Of a stretch of DNA of 64,000 bases, positions 55,035 through 64,000 are shown piece after piece. How positions within the stretch are numbered: the first letter of the stretch is position 1; each line of letters opens with the position of its first letter. This DNA comes from Rhizobium leguminosarum (GTDB taxonomy: Bacteria; Pseudomonadota; Alphaproteobacteria; Rhizobiales; Rhizobiaceae). The translations under genes were made by a program, and so were the position numbers. The stretch lies in the NCBI RefSeq assembly GCF_004123835.1, contig NZ_MZMU01000009.1, positions 1 through 64,000 on the forward strand, read 5' to 3'. The notes under the pieces were generated by a model. The model was given only the letters and a program-made list of their open reading frames with translations, was not told where the DNA came from and made no database searches.

Positions 55035-55433
55035 TCACCGGTCCTTCTTGCGGTACATCGAAAGCATCCGCTGCGTGACCAGGAAACCGCCGAAGATGTT
55101 CACCGAGACGAGCACGAGGGCGACGAAGCCGAAGCCAGTCGCAAGCCCGCTGGTCGAGATGCCGACCGCCAGAAGCGCGCCGACGACGATGACGGAGGAG
55201 ATCGCGTTGGTGACGGCCATCAGCGGCGTATGCAGCGCCGGCGTCACCGACCACACGACGTAATAGCCGACGAAGATCGACAATACGAAGATGGCAAGCT
55301 GGAAGACGAAGGGATCGATCGCCCCGCCGGTCGCAGCACTTGCCGCTTCCGGTGCCTGGGCCGCTGCCGTGATGACGGCGGTCACCGCCTGGTCGAGCTG
55401 CTCCAGCGCTCTGTCCATTGCTTCACTGGCCAT
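55035..55433 (-). CDS. pntA: NAD(P) transhydrogenase alpha subunit, membrane part
   Basis: The product is 132 residues with three to four membrane helices (FVFQLAIFVLSIFVGYYVVWSV, AVTNAISSVIVVGALL, FVALVLVSVNIFGGFLV). It is the dII piece of PntA, a separate polypeptide in this group (often called PntAB or PntA2). Its start overlaps the pntA part-1 stop as TGATG. Confidence 0.93.
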   Translation of the reverse strand: MASEAMDRALEQLDQAVTAVITAAAQAPEAASAATGGAIDPFVFQLAIFVLSIFVGYYVVWSVTPALHTPLMAVTNAISSVIVVGALLAVGISTSGLATGFGFVALVLVSVNIFGGFLVTQRMLSMYRKKDR

Positions 55434-56581
55434 CAGATGTCTCCCTTCTTCGCGCCGCCGAAGGCGGGATGAACCACATCGCCGGCATAGGTCAGCATCG
55501 TCGCCTTGACGAGTTCGTCGTCGAGATTGACGACGACGCTCCGGGTTTCCTTGTTGACCATGGTCTCGAGGAAGGTGACGAGGTTCTTGGCGTAGAGCGC
55601 CGAAGCGCTGGCCGCAACTCGGCCCGGCACGTTGGCGAAACCGATCACCCTGACGCCTTCGACATCGGCAACCTCGCCGGGAACGACGCCCTCGATATTG
55701 CCGCCGCGCTCGACCGCAAGGTCGACGGCGACCGCACCTGATTTCATCGAAGCGAGCATGGCGCGCGAAACGAGGCGCGGCGCCGCACGACCGGGGATCA
55801 GCGCGGTGGTGATGACGATATCCTGCTTGGCGATGTGTTCGGCAACCAGATCCGCCTGTTTCGCCTGATAGTCGGCGGACATTTCCTTGGCATAGCCGCC
55901 GGCCGTTTCCGCCGCCTTGAACTCCTCGTCCTCGACGGCGATGAACTTGGCGCCGAGCGAGGCGACCTGCTCCTTGGCGGCGGGGCGAACGTCGGTGGCC
56001 GAGACCGCCGCGCCGAGACGGCGCGCGGTCGCGATCGCCTGAAGACCGGCGACGCCGGCGCCCATGACGAAGACCTTGGCAGCCGGCACGGTGCCGGCCG
56101 CCGTCATCATCATCGGCATGGCGCGGTCATAGACCGCCGCCGCCTCGATGACGGCCTGGTAACCGGCGAGATTGGCCTGGGACGACAGCACGTCCATGGA
56201 CTGAGCGCGGGTAATGCGCGGCATCAGTTCCATCGCGAAAGCCGAGAGCCCGGCACTTGCCAGTGCCGCGATCGCTTCGTCATTGCCGTAAGGGTCCATG
56301 ATGGCGATGATCACGGCGCCGCTTTTATAGCCGGAGATTTCCGATCCGCTGGGACGGCGCACCTTCAGCACCACGTCGGCGGAGGCTGCATCCGCAAAAC
56401 TGCCGATCCTGGCACCGGCTGCCTCGAACTCCCCGTCCGGAATGCGCGAAGCCGCACCGGCACCGGCTTCGACGACGACGTCGAAGCCGAAACTCTTCAT
56501 CTTCTTCACGGTCTCGGCGGAGGCGGCGACGCGCGTCTCCTCACCCGTGTTTTCCCTTGCAACGAAAACGATATTGCCCAA
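55433..56581 (-). CDS. pntA: NAD(P) transhydrogenase alpha subunit, NAD-binding part
   Basis: The product is 382 residues. The start codon is TTG (56581), preceded by a strong GGAGGAGG-like purine run. The dI domain has ETRVAASAETVKKM (alanine dehydrogenase/PntA N-terminal type) and the Rossmann VMGAGVAGLQAIATARRLGA that binds NAD(H). It is the first of the three pnt genes. The region before it holds repeat copy C and the aa3-type subunit IV gene. Confidence 0.95.
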   Translation of the reverse strand: MGNIVFVARENTGEETRVAASAETVKKMKSFGFDVVVEAGAGAASRIPDGEFEAAGARIGSFADAASADVVLKVRRPSGSEISGYKSGAVIIAIMDPYGNDEAIAALASAGLSAFAMELMPRITRAQSMDVLSSQANLAGYQAVIEAAAVYDRAMPMMMTAAGTVPAAKVFVMGAGVAGLQAIATARRLGAAVSATDVRPAAKEQVASLGAKFIAVEDEEFKAAETAGGYAKEMSADYQAKQADLVAEHIAKQDIVITTALIPGRAAPRLVSRAMLASMKSGAVAVDLAVERGGNIEGVVPGEVADVEGVRVIGFANVPGRVAASASALYAKNLVTFLETMVNKETRSVVVNLDDELVKATMLTYAGDVVHPAFGGAKKGDI

Positions 56582-56676
56582 CTGCCCCCTCCTCCGGGTC
56601 AGCCAGACCGCCGCAGGCTACCCTGCGCGGGCCAAGCACCTCATGCAAAAAGCTTCGGAGAAGCTCTCCTCCCCTC

Positions 56677-56730
56677 AGAGCGCCGTGCGTCCTTTCGGAC
56701 GCCAAAGAGCGCTCTGACCCTCTAAATCTA
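56677..56730 (+). repeat. Rhizobium-type palindromic repeat, copy C
   Basis: AGAGCGCCGTGCGTCCTTTC, GGACGC, AAAGAGCGCTCT. It has the same nested-stem layout as copies A, B and D. It lies between the pntA start and the subunit IV gene, in the likely pnt promoter or operon gap. Confidence 0.75.
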
Positions 56731-56735
56731 CGCGA

Positions 56736-56960
56736 TCAGCGGAGCAGGAAGATGCCGGCAGCGAGTAGAATGATGAAGACGAAGAGACCGCCGAGAAGGC
56801 CGGCGCCGCCGAAGAAACCGGCGGTCATTGCAAGCAGTAGGACGATGAGAAGCATCGAGCCGTATTTCGCGCTGGCGATGAACATGTCGTAGGTCTTTTC
56901 ATGTTCCTTGTAATCCATTGGCGCGCCGGTCTCGACCGGTCCGGTATGATGTTCGGCCAT
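56736..56960 (-). CDS. aa3-type cytochrome c oxidase subunit IV-like small protein
   Basis: The product is 74 residues from ATG 56960 (MAEHHTGPVETGAPMDYKEHEKTY), after GGGAGA. The DYxEHExTY segment and one or two helices (about 34-72) match the small aa3-oxidase subunit IV of alphaproteobacteria. It is often placed next to pnt genes in Rhizobiales. It may belong to the pnt transcript, 155 bases away. Confidence 0.85.
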   Translation of the reverse strand: MAEHHTGPVETGAPMDYKEHEKTYDMFIASAKYGSMLLIVLLLAMTAGFFGGAGLLGGLFVFIILLAAGIFLLR

Positions 56961-57203
56961 AAATATCGTCTCCCTGAAATGCCTCTGCGCTGCTTGATTC
57001 CCCAGCCTGAGCGAGGGAAATCCCTTCCTGCAGGGATTACACAATGACAGGCGAAAGTGCAATGCATGAGAACGCCGCAGGCGCGCGTGGCAACCGCGAT
57101 GCCAGAGGCCCGAACAGACCTGAAGAACGGCTGATATCGCCTGCGTCCGTCGCCCCTCATCTGCCCCGGCGAAGATCATCTCTCCGTCGGGAACAAGGGT
57201 TGA

Positions 57204-57956
57204 TTACAGCGGCAGGTCGGTGCCGAGTTCGCCTTGCGGTACGAAACGCGCCGTCGGAATGATGGTGAGCGGCGGCAGCGTGTCGTTGGGATTGCGAGAA
57301 AACATCATGCGCTGCTCGCTGGCGCTGGAGATGAAGAAGGGATAGCGCGTCAACAGCTTGCGCCCGACCTCGATCACGTTCGTCGCCATCAGCGTCACGT
57401 CAACCCCGTAACTCTCCGCCAGCCGGCCGGGCACGATGGTATCGGCATAGAAGACCCGCTTGTAGAAGGCGGCATGCGGGGGCCGGACGGACTGAATAAC
57501 GCGATCCGCCCGGAAATACGCTGCCGCAACGATGGCGGGTCTCAGCGTCAGATAGGGAACCCATGGCATGTCGGCGATGAACTCCGGATCGACCGCGAAA
57601 CGCGCCGGGTCGATCAAGGTCAGCCCGGCGTCCAAAAGCTCATCCATCGCCTCGGGAAAGGCCTCTCCGGACCGGCTGATACGATGCTCCGGCGTCACAT
57701 AGTGAATTCGGATCGTACTGACCAGTTCGCCATAATAGTACAGACCGAAGATATAGGCATGGCTGTCGAAATCGACATCGTCCAATAGCCCTTCCGGGGC
57801 AAGCGACAGCGCGTCGTGGGCCTTGTAAGCCTTGTAGCGCAGCCGTTCCACTTCCTCCATGTCTTCGCCGCTTTCGACGCGGCGATACTCTACATTATCC
57901 AGAATTTCCAGGATTTTCCTGCTGAAATCGCCACGCGTAAAAAGTGTGTCTGACAT
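57204..57956 (-). CDS. N-acyl amino acid synthase FeeM-like (autoinducer synthase-like fold) protein
   Basis: The product is 250 residues. ERLRYKAYKAHDAL followed by LVSTIRIHYVTPE resembles the GNAT-like fold of LuxI/FeeM N-acyl amino acid synthases, where RYxxF and a GxxRL strand form the acyl and SAM/amine sites. I see no LuxI-type second set of residues, so an AHL product is not implied. FeeM enzymes acylate free amino acids from acyl-ACP. The gap to the upstream GGDEF-EAL gene is 145 bases, so the two may be co-regulated. No nearby acyl-carrier or transporter gene is visible. Confidence 0.7.
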   Translation of the reverse strand: MSDTLFTRGDFSRKILEILDNVEYRRVESGEDMEEVERLRYKAYKAHDALSLAPEGLLDDVDFDSHAYIFGLYYYGELVSTIRIHYVTPEHRISRSGEAFPEAMDELLDAGLTLIDPARFAVDPEFIADMPWVPYLTLRPAIVAAAYFRADRVIQSVRPPHAAFYKRVFYADTIVPGRLAESYGVDVTLMATNVIEVGRKLLTRYPFFISSASEQRMMFSRNPNDTLPPLTIIPTARFVPQGELGTDLPL

Positions 57957-58101
57957 TCTCTCGATCCGCTCGTTAACGGATCATTAATCATACGCCAGCG
58001 GCACATAGGCAAGAAAATCTAAGAATTTGCGTTGGATTTAAATTATTAAGGTTAACGGGGCGCAAGATTTTCGGCTGGATAACCAGTCACTTGCAGGCGG
58101 C

Positions 58102-60405
58102 TCAGGCGACCTTGTTGCGACGGCGCGGGACGGTGCGGCGGCCGATTCCCTCTTGCAGCAGCCTGATGTTCTGGGAAGGCACCGGTTGCGAGAAAACATA
58201 GCCCTGTACCAGATCGGCGCTGCGGTGTTTGTTGAGCAGGGCCAGCTGTTCCTCGGTCTCTACGCCCTCAATCACGATCTTCAGGCCGAGTTCCCGAGCG
58301 AGATGGACCGTACCGCGCAAGAGCTTGAGGCGGCGGGTATCCTCGACGATGTTGCGCACGAAGGAGCGATCGATCTTGACGATATCGAGCGGCAGCGTGT
58401 CGAGATAGCTGAGGCTGGAGAATCCGGTGCCGAAGTCGTCGATGGCAATGGTGATGCCGCGGGACCTGAGCTCCGCCAGGATGGCGCGCACCGCCGCCGG
58501 CTCGTCGATCAGGCAGCTTTCGGTGACTTCGAGATGCAGCCGCGCCGCATCGAGGCCGGAATGGGCAAGCGCTTCGGCGACCACCGAGAGAATATCGGCA
58601 TCGCGCAGATCCCGCGCCGAGAGGTTGACCGAGACGGCGATATGCTCCGGCCAGGTCATGCATTCGCTGCAGGCCTTGAACAGCACGAAGCGGGTGATGT
58701 CGGAGATGATGCCCATATCCTCGGCGAGCCGGATGAAGACGTCGGGCGGGATCGAGCCCCTCTCCGGATGCACCCAGCGCGCCAAGGCCTCGGCACATTC
58801 GATCCGCGAGCCGTCGGCCCGGAACATCGGCTGGAAGACGAGATGCAGCGCCTGCGCCGAGACCGCGTCGCGCAGATCCGCCTTCAGCTTCTGCTGCTCG
58901 ATATAGCGGCCGTCCATCTCCCGCTCGAAGCCGGAAATGCCGCCCTTGAAGCGCGACTTGCTTTCGAACAGGGCAAGATCCGCCTTGACGCTCCATTCGT
59001 CCATCGCGAACGCGTCGCTTTCGAGAATCGCATAACCGGCGCTGAGCGAAACGAGAAAAGTCACTTCGTCGACCTCGTAGTGGCCTTGGATCGCAGCGTG
59101 AACGCGGCGGATTTCGCGGTCGAGCGAGGCCTGCTCCTTCGCACGCGGGAAGAACAGGATGAACTGATCGCCCATCAGCCGGCCGAGGATGGCATTGCCG
59201 GAAGCCTGCTTGATGCGGGCGGCGATAGCGCAGAGCAGATGGTCGCCGGTCACATGGCCGCGCATGTCGTTGACATGTTTGAACTCGTCGATATCGAGCA
59301 CCATGAAGCCGAGCGGCCCGTTCTTCTTCGGATACTTGGCAAAATACTCCTGCACCAGCTGGCCAAAATATTGCCGGTTGGGCAGGCCGGTCAGCGCATC
59401 GAAGCGCACCATGTGCAGGATCTTCTGCTCCGCCTTCACCCGGCTCGACACGTCCTCGAAGATCAGCACGGCGCCGCCGTCGGCCCTGCGGCTGGCGGAG
59501 AATTCGAGCGACAGGCTCTCGGGAAAATGAATGAGCGTGCGCGACAGGTTACCTTCTGCCACCTGGGTGAGCTGGCGCAGAATGAGCTCCGGCTGCGAGG
59601 CATCCATGAAGCTGTACCGCGCGCCGTAGCGCAGCACCGCGCCGAGATCGCGATCCTTCAGCCGCTCCGGGGCACCGATCTTCAGAAGCTCGCAGGCCTT
59701 GCGATTGACCACCTGGATGCGGTTTTCGGCATCGACCATGACGAGGCCGTGCGGCATGTTGTTGAGCGCCGTATCGAAACGGTCGGCGATGATGGTGATT
59801 TCCCGGCGCGCAATGACATTCTCATAGAGAAACTCGCGCACGCCGTTCGCCATGGCCCGCGTCGTCAGCCAGAAAGGAATGAGGAAGATCGACAGCACGC
59901 CGCGATAGAAGTCCATCGCCAGCAGGCTGCAGACGATCATCGGCAGGCAGCAGAAGAACGTCTGGAGGTCGACTGCGAAGCGGGAGCCGTAGTTGCGTCC
60001 GACGACGGAAACCATGGTCGCCATGGTGACGGAAATGCAGGCAAGCTCCGCAAAGGAATCGCGCACGACGAAGATGGCGTAGCCGCTGGCGAGGCCGAGG
60101 AGCGCGGTGGTGCAGGCTCCACTGGCAACGAGAATCCGCTCCCAACGCTCGATTCCGGCGCGCGACAGGCTCTGCTTGTCGACACGATCGAACTGCCGGA
60201 AGATGGCCATGCGAACGCAGAAGACCAGGAGGAAGGCGGCCGACAGCAGGATATAGACGAAGGACTGCGTCTTGGCAGCCACTGCAAGGCACGTCGCAAC
60301 ATGCACGATCACGCCAACAAGAAGCGTCATGCGGTTCCCGGAAAGGGAACTCACAAACGACAGATACACATCTATAGGGACCCTGTTCGGGCTATCTGGC
60401 TTCAT
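58102..60405 (-). CDS. membrane GGDEF-EAL protein with degenerate GGDEF motif
   Basis: The product is 767 residues from ATG 60405 (MKPDSPNRVPIDVYL), with AGGGA upstream; a longer start lacks support. Five to six N-terminal membrane helices (about 20-180) precede a PAS-like region (about 195-310) (VMVDAENRIQVVNRKACELL). Next is a GGDEF domain whose motif reads MGDQF (411-415) instead of GGDEF, and an EAL domain (about 500-760) with EALARW (539-544) and DDFGTG (656-661) intact. It is therefore probably a c-di-GMP phosphodiesterase with a non-cyclase GGDEF that may bind GTP or act as regulator. Confidence 0.9.
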   Translation of the reverse strand: MKPDSPNRVPIDVYLSFVSSLSGNRMTLLVGVIVHVATCLAVAAKTQSFVYILLSAAFLLVFCVRMAIFRQFDRVDKQSLSRAGIERWERILVASGACTTALLGLASGYAIFVVRDSFAELACISVTMATMVSVVGRNYGSRFAVDLQTFFCCLPMIVCSLLAMDFYRGVLSIFLIPFWLTTRAMANGVREFLYENVIARREITIIADRFDTALNNMPHGLVMVDAENRIQVVNRKACELLKIGAPERLKDRDLGAVLRYGARYSFMDASQPELILRQLTQVAEGNLSRTLIHFPESLSLEFSASRRADGGAVLIFEDVSSRVKAEQKILHMVRFDALTGLPNRQYFGQLVQEYFAKYPKKNGPLGFMVLDIDEFKHVNDMRGHVTGDHLLCAIAARIKQASGNAILGRLMGDQFILFFPRAKEQASLDREIRRVHAAIQGHYEVDEVTFLVSLSAGYAILESDAFAMDEWSVKADLALFESKSRFKGGISGFEREMDGRYIEQQKLKADLRDAVSAQALHLVFQPMFRADGSRIECAEALARWVHPERGSIPPDVFIRLAEDMGIISDITRFVLFKACSECMTWPEHIAVSVNLSARDLRDADILSVVAEALAHSGLDAARLHLEVTESCLIDEPAAVRAILAELRSRGITIAIDDFGTGFSSLSYLDTLPLDIVKIDRSFVRNIVEDTRRLKLLRGTVHLARELGLKIVIEGVETEEQLALLNKHRSADLVQGYVFSQPVPSQNIRLLQEGIGRRTVPRRRNKVA

Positions 60406-60734
60406 CCACACTTTCCCTGTGCGCGGGAATTCTAAGCCCAACCCTTTAAAAATTGATTTCAATGGAATCAAACATTTGGTCAAATTTTCTAAAACCATAG
60501 GATGAACCGCACAGCCTACGCGAGTTAATGCAGCCTACCGGCGAGATTACTGAAATAATTTATCCACGCCTGGGTTGTTGAAATATTCGACAGCCATGTG
60601 GTCCGACCTGCGCACCTAAGACTATACTCCAACGCAAGGCATTTATCCTTCCAATTTCAAAGACCGTGGTCTACATCGATTGCAACAGGGAAAAGCTGCC
60701 GAAAAACCGGCGGGACAAGAATAAGGGGAGGCGA

Positions 60735-61274
60735 ATGTCGGTACTTCTGGCCGCAAGCCGGCTGATCGATTCGATCAGTCAGTTCATGGGCAAACTTTCC
60801 GAATATATGGTGCTGTTCTGCTGTCTGATCAGCGCCGGTAACGCGATCGTCCGTTATGCCTTCAACTACAGTTCGAACGGCTGGCTGGAGATCCAGTGGT
60901 ATCTCTTCGCCTTCGTCGTCATGCTCGGCGCTTCGCATGCGCTGCGCAACAATGAGCACGTCCGCGTCGATCTGATCTATGGTTCGGTTTCCGACAGGGC
61001 GAAGATCTGGATCGACATTGTCGGCCTCATCGTCTTTCTCCTTCCCGCATGCGTCTATCTCACCTGGCTGTGCTGGCCCTTCTTCGCGCTCTCCTACCAT
61101 CAGGGGGAAATATCGGGCAATGCCGGTGGGCTGATCCGCTGGCCCGTCAAGCTGATCCTCGTCGCCGGCTTCGCGTTGCTCTCCCTTCAGGGCCTCTCGG
61201 AACTGGTCAAGCGGATCGCAGCGCTCACCGGCTATATTAGCATCGATACGAAATACGAAAAGCCGCTGCAGTAA
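60735..61274 (+). CDS. TRAP transporter small permease
   Basis: The product is 179 residues from ATG 60735 with AAGGGGAGG upstream. It has four membrane helices typical of DctQ-type subunits (MSVLLAASRLIDSISQFMGK; WYLFAFVVMLGASHALRNNEHVRVDLIY). It connects the binding protein to the large permease. Gap to the large permease is 21 bases. Confidence 0.93.
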   Translation: MSVLLAASRLIDSISQFMGKLSEYMVLFCCLISAGNAIVRYAFNYSSNGWLEIQWYLFAFVVMLGASHALRNNEHVRVDLIYGSVSDRAKIWIDIVGLIVFLLPACVYLTWLCWPFFALSYHQGEISGNAGGLIRWPVKLILVAGFALLSLQGLSELVKRIAALTGYISIDTKYEKPLQ

Positions 61275-61295
61275 AGCGGGCTGGGAGACACGGAT

Positions 61296-62789
61296 TTGTT
61301 TGATTTCGGCATCATCCCGCCGGCCATGTTCCTGGGCATGGTCATCTTCATGCTCTACGGCTTTCCGGTCGCCTTTTCGCTCGCCGCCGTCGGCTTGTTT
61401 TTCGCCATCATCGGCATCGTCACCGGCCATTTCGGCGAGGTCTTCCTGCAGGCTCTACCGCTGCGCTTTTTCGGCATCCTTTCCAACGACCTCCTGCTCG
61501 CCATCCCCTTCTTCACCTTCATGGGCGCGGTGCTGGAGCGCTGCGGGCTGGCCGAGGACCTGCTCGAAGGCACCGGCAAGCTCTTCGGTGGCATACCAGG
61601 CGGCCTCGCCTATGCCGTCATCCTCGTCGGCGCCGTGCTCGGCGCGATCACCGGCACGGTGGCCGCCTCCGTGATCACCATGGGGGTGATCTCGCTGCCG
61701 ATCATGCTGCGCTACGGCTACAATCCGCGCCTTGCCACCGGCGTCATCGCCGCCTCGGGCACGATCACCCAAGTGATCCCGCCCTCGCTCGTGCTTGTCG
61801 TCCTCGCCGATCAGCTCGGCAGGTCGGTCGGCGACATGTATCTCGGCGCGATCGGCCCCTCGATCCTGCAGGTGACGATCTTCGTGCTCTTCATCCTGGT
61901 GATGTCGATTATCCGGCCGAAATCGATGCCGCCGCTGCCGAAAGAGGTGCGCGGCGATTTCAACTGGGCTCTGCTGGTCAAGGTGCTGATGGGCATGGTC
62001 CCCTCGATCGTGCTGATCTTCCTGGTACTCGGCACGATCTTCATGGGTCTTGCGACACCGACGGAAGCAGGCGCGCTCGGCGTCGTCGGCGCCATTGTGC
62101 TTGCCGCCATGAATCGCCGCCTCACCTGGCCGCTGATCCGCGAAGCCATGTCATCGACCACGCACATCACATCCATGGTGGTGATGATCCTGATCGGCTC
62201 CACCTGTTTCAGCCTGGTCTTCCAGGGCATGGACGGCTCGCGCTGGATCGAGCACATGCTGTCGGGCATTCCCGGCGGGCCGGTCGGTTTCCTGATCTTC
62301 GTCAACATCTTCATCTTCGTGCTCGCCTTCTTCCTCGATTTCTTCGAGATCGCCTTCATCGTCATCCCGATGCTGGCCCCCGTCGCCTCCAGTCTCGGCA
62401 TCGACCTGATCTGGTTCGGCGTCCTGATCTGCGTCAACATGCAGACGAGCTTCATGCATCCGCCTTTCGGCTTCGCACTCTTCTACCTGCGCTCGATCGC
62501 CAGCAAGGACGTCAAGACCTCGGATATCTACATGGGCGCTCTCCCCTGGGTCGGTATGCAGCTGATCCTGGTGGCGATCGTGATCTTCTGGCCGCAATCG
62601 GTCACCTATTGGCTGGATCACGGCCCGAAGGTCGACCCCAACTCGATCAAGATCGAAATCCCGGGCTTCGGCGGCCAGCTCGGCCTGCCGCCAATGGGCG
62701 GCGGCGACAATGGCTCACCGCAGATCCCTGGCCTGACCCTGCCGCCGTTGAACGGCCTGCCGGGAGCACCGCCGCCGCCGGCCAAATAG
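61296..62789 (+). CDS. TRAP transporter large permease with Pro/Gly-rich tail
   Basis: The product is 497 residues from TTG 61296 (MFDFGIIPPAMFLGMVIFM). About 12 membrane helices of the DctM type contain the conserved GAVLGAITGTVAASVITMGVI and PPSLVLVVLADQLGRSVG. The last about 50 residues (from GPKVDPNSIKIEIPGFGGQ on) are an unusual Gly/Pro-rich soluble tail. It forms the transport channel driven by the ion gradient. Confidence 0.93.
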   Translation: MFDFGIIPPAMFLGMVIFMLYGFPVAFSLAAVGLFFAIIGIVTGHFGEVFLQALPLRFFGILSNDLLLAIPFFTFMGAVLERCGLAEDLLEGTGKLFGGIPGGLAYAVILVGAVLGAITGTVAASVITMGVISLPIMLRYGYNPRLATGVIAASGTITQVIPPSLVLVVLADQLGRSVGDMYLGAIGPSILQVTIFVLFILVMSIIRPKSMPPLPKEVRGDFNWALLVKVLMGMVPSIVLIFLVLGTIFMGLATPTEAGALGVVGAIVLAAMNRRLTWPLIREAMSSTTHITSMVVMILIGSTCFSLVFQGMDGSRWIEHMLSGIPGGPVGFLIFVNIFIFVLAFFLDFFEIAFIVIPMLAPVASSLGIDLIWFGVLICVNMQTSFMHPPFGFALFYLRSIASKDVKTSDIYMGALPWVGMQLILVAIVIFWPQSVTYWLDHGPKVDPNSIKIEIPGFGGQLGLPPMGGGDNGSPQIPGLTLPPLNGLPGAPPPPAK

Positions 62790-62801
62790 TCCAGCAAAAA
62801 G

Positions 62802-62831
62802 CAAAACCCCGGATCGAGATCCGAGGTTTTG
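62802..62831. terminator. bidirectional terminator between TRAP genes
   Basis: CAAAACCCCGGAT pairs with ATCCGAGGTTTTG (one mismatch) around a small loop. It works for both the permease (plus) and the binding protein (minus), with U-tracts on each side. Confidence 0.8.
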
Positions 62832-62866
62832 TTATTGCGTTCGTCTAAGCGCCGACGGCGGAGAGC

Positions 62867-64000
<1,134 letters not shown>

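Noticed and set aside
58153..60435. 760-residue plus-strand frame opposite the GGDEF-EAL gene
   Set aside because: A shadow frame with His/Asp/Arg-rich composition; the minus-strand domains are clear.

Overview
The window looks like a stretch of chromosome from a Rhizobium-type alphaproteobacterium (R. leguminosarum / R. etli group). The GC is high. It carries a RopA-type porin, a glgP-glgB-glgC-glgA-pgm-glgX run, heterotetrameric sarcosine oxidase, a split pntA with an aa3-oxidase subunit IV peptide upstream, HxlR and HWE-kinase families, and short palindromic intergenic repeats of the kind common in Rhizobium. The organism is inferred from gene content only. No tRNA, rRNA, CRISPR array, prophage or origin was seen.

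Layout. 0-6.6 kb: the 3' end of an IS481-type transposase at the left edge, the porin, a small secreted protein, an SNase-fold protein without its catalytic residues, an MgtC-like membrane protein, two short conserved-looking genes, a DUF475/TerC-like membrane protein behind a structured leader, and a 56-residue protein. 6.7-11.9 kb: tctCBA tricarboxylate transporter, a divergent HxlR regulator and a methyltransferase. 12.1-15.3 kb (minus strand): MerR regulator, carbamoyltransferase-like enzyme and an orphan substrate-binding protein. 15.6-19.6 kb: adenylate cyclase-TPR protein and the TctD/TctE two-component pair.

19.8-26.4 kb: a tight three-gene cluster (transglutaminase-DUF2126, ATP-grasp/alpha-E fusion, second transglutaminase) that looks like a peptide-forming or peptide-modifying system. 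It is the most interesting poorly characterised system here. 26.5-27.8 kb: a TadG/VWA protein. 28-39 kb: the glycogen operon. 39.2-45.7 kb: MaoC dehydratase, VOC protein and a sarcosine oxidase operon with an extra gene between soxB and soxD. 45.9-49.2 kb: a convergent FecR / CHASE2-cyclase pair. 49.7-53.5 kb: rpsU, a TPR lipoprotein, an HWE histidine kinase bracketed by two copies of a repeat, and a DUF992 protein. 53.6-57 kb: transhydrogenase genes. 57.2-60.4 kb: a FeeM-like N-acyl amino acid synthase candidate and a GGDEF-EAL protein with a degenerate GGDEF site. 60.7-64 kb: a TakP-type TRAP transporter.

How the genes work together. The strongest themes are carbon uptake (TctABC, TRAP), carbon storage (glg), one-carbon and redox metabolism (sox, pnt), and signalling (two class III cyclases, two histidine kinases, one EAL protein). 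Much of the novelty is in small features: a candidate riboswitch with terminator before the DUF475 gene, a terminator-like hairpin on the tctB stop codon, a shared operator-like motif for the HxlR regulator, and a repeat family with four copies in the window.
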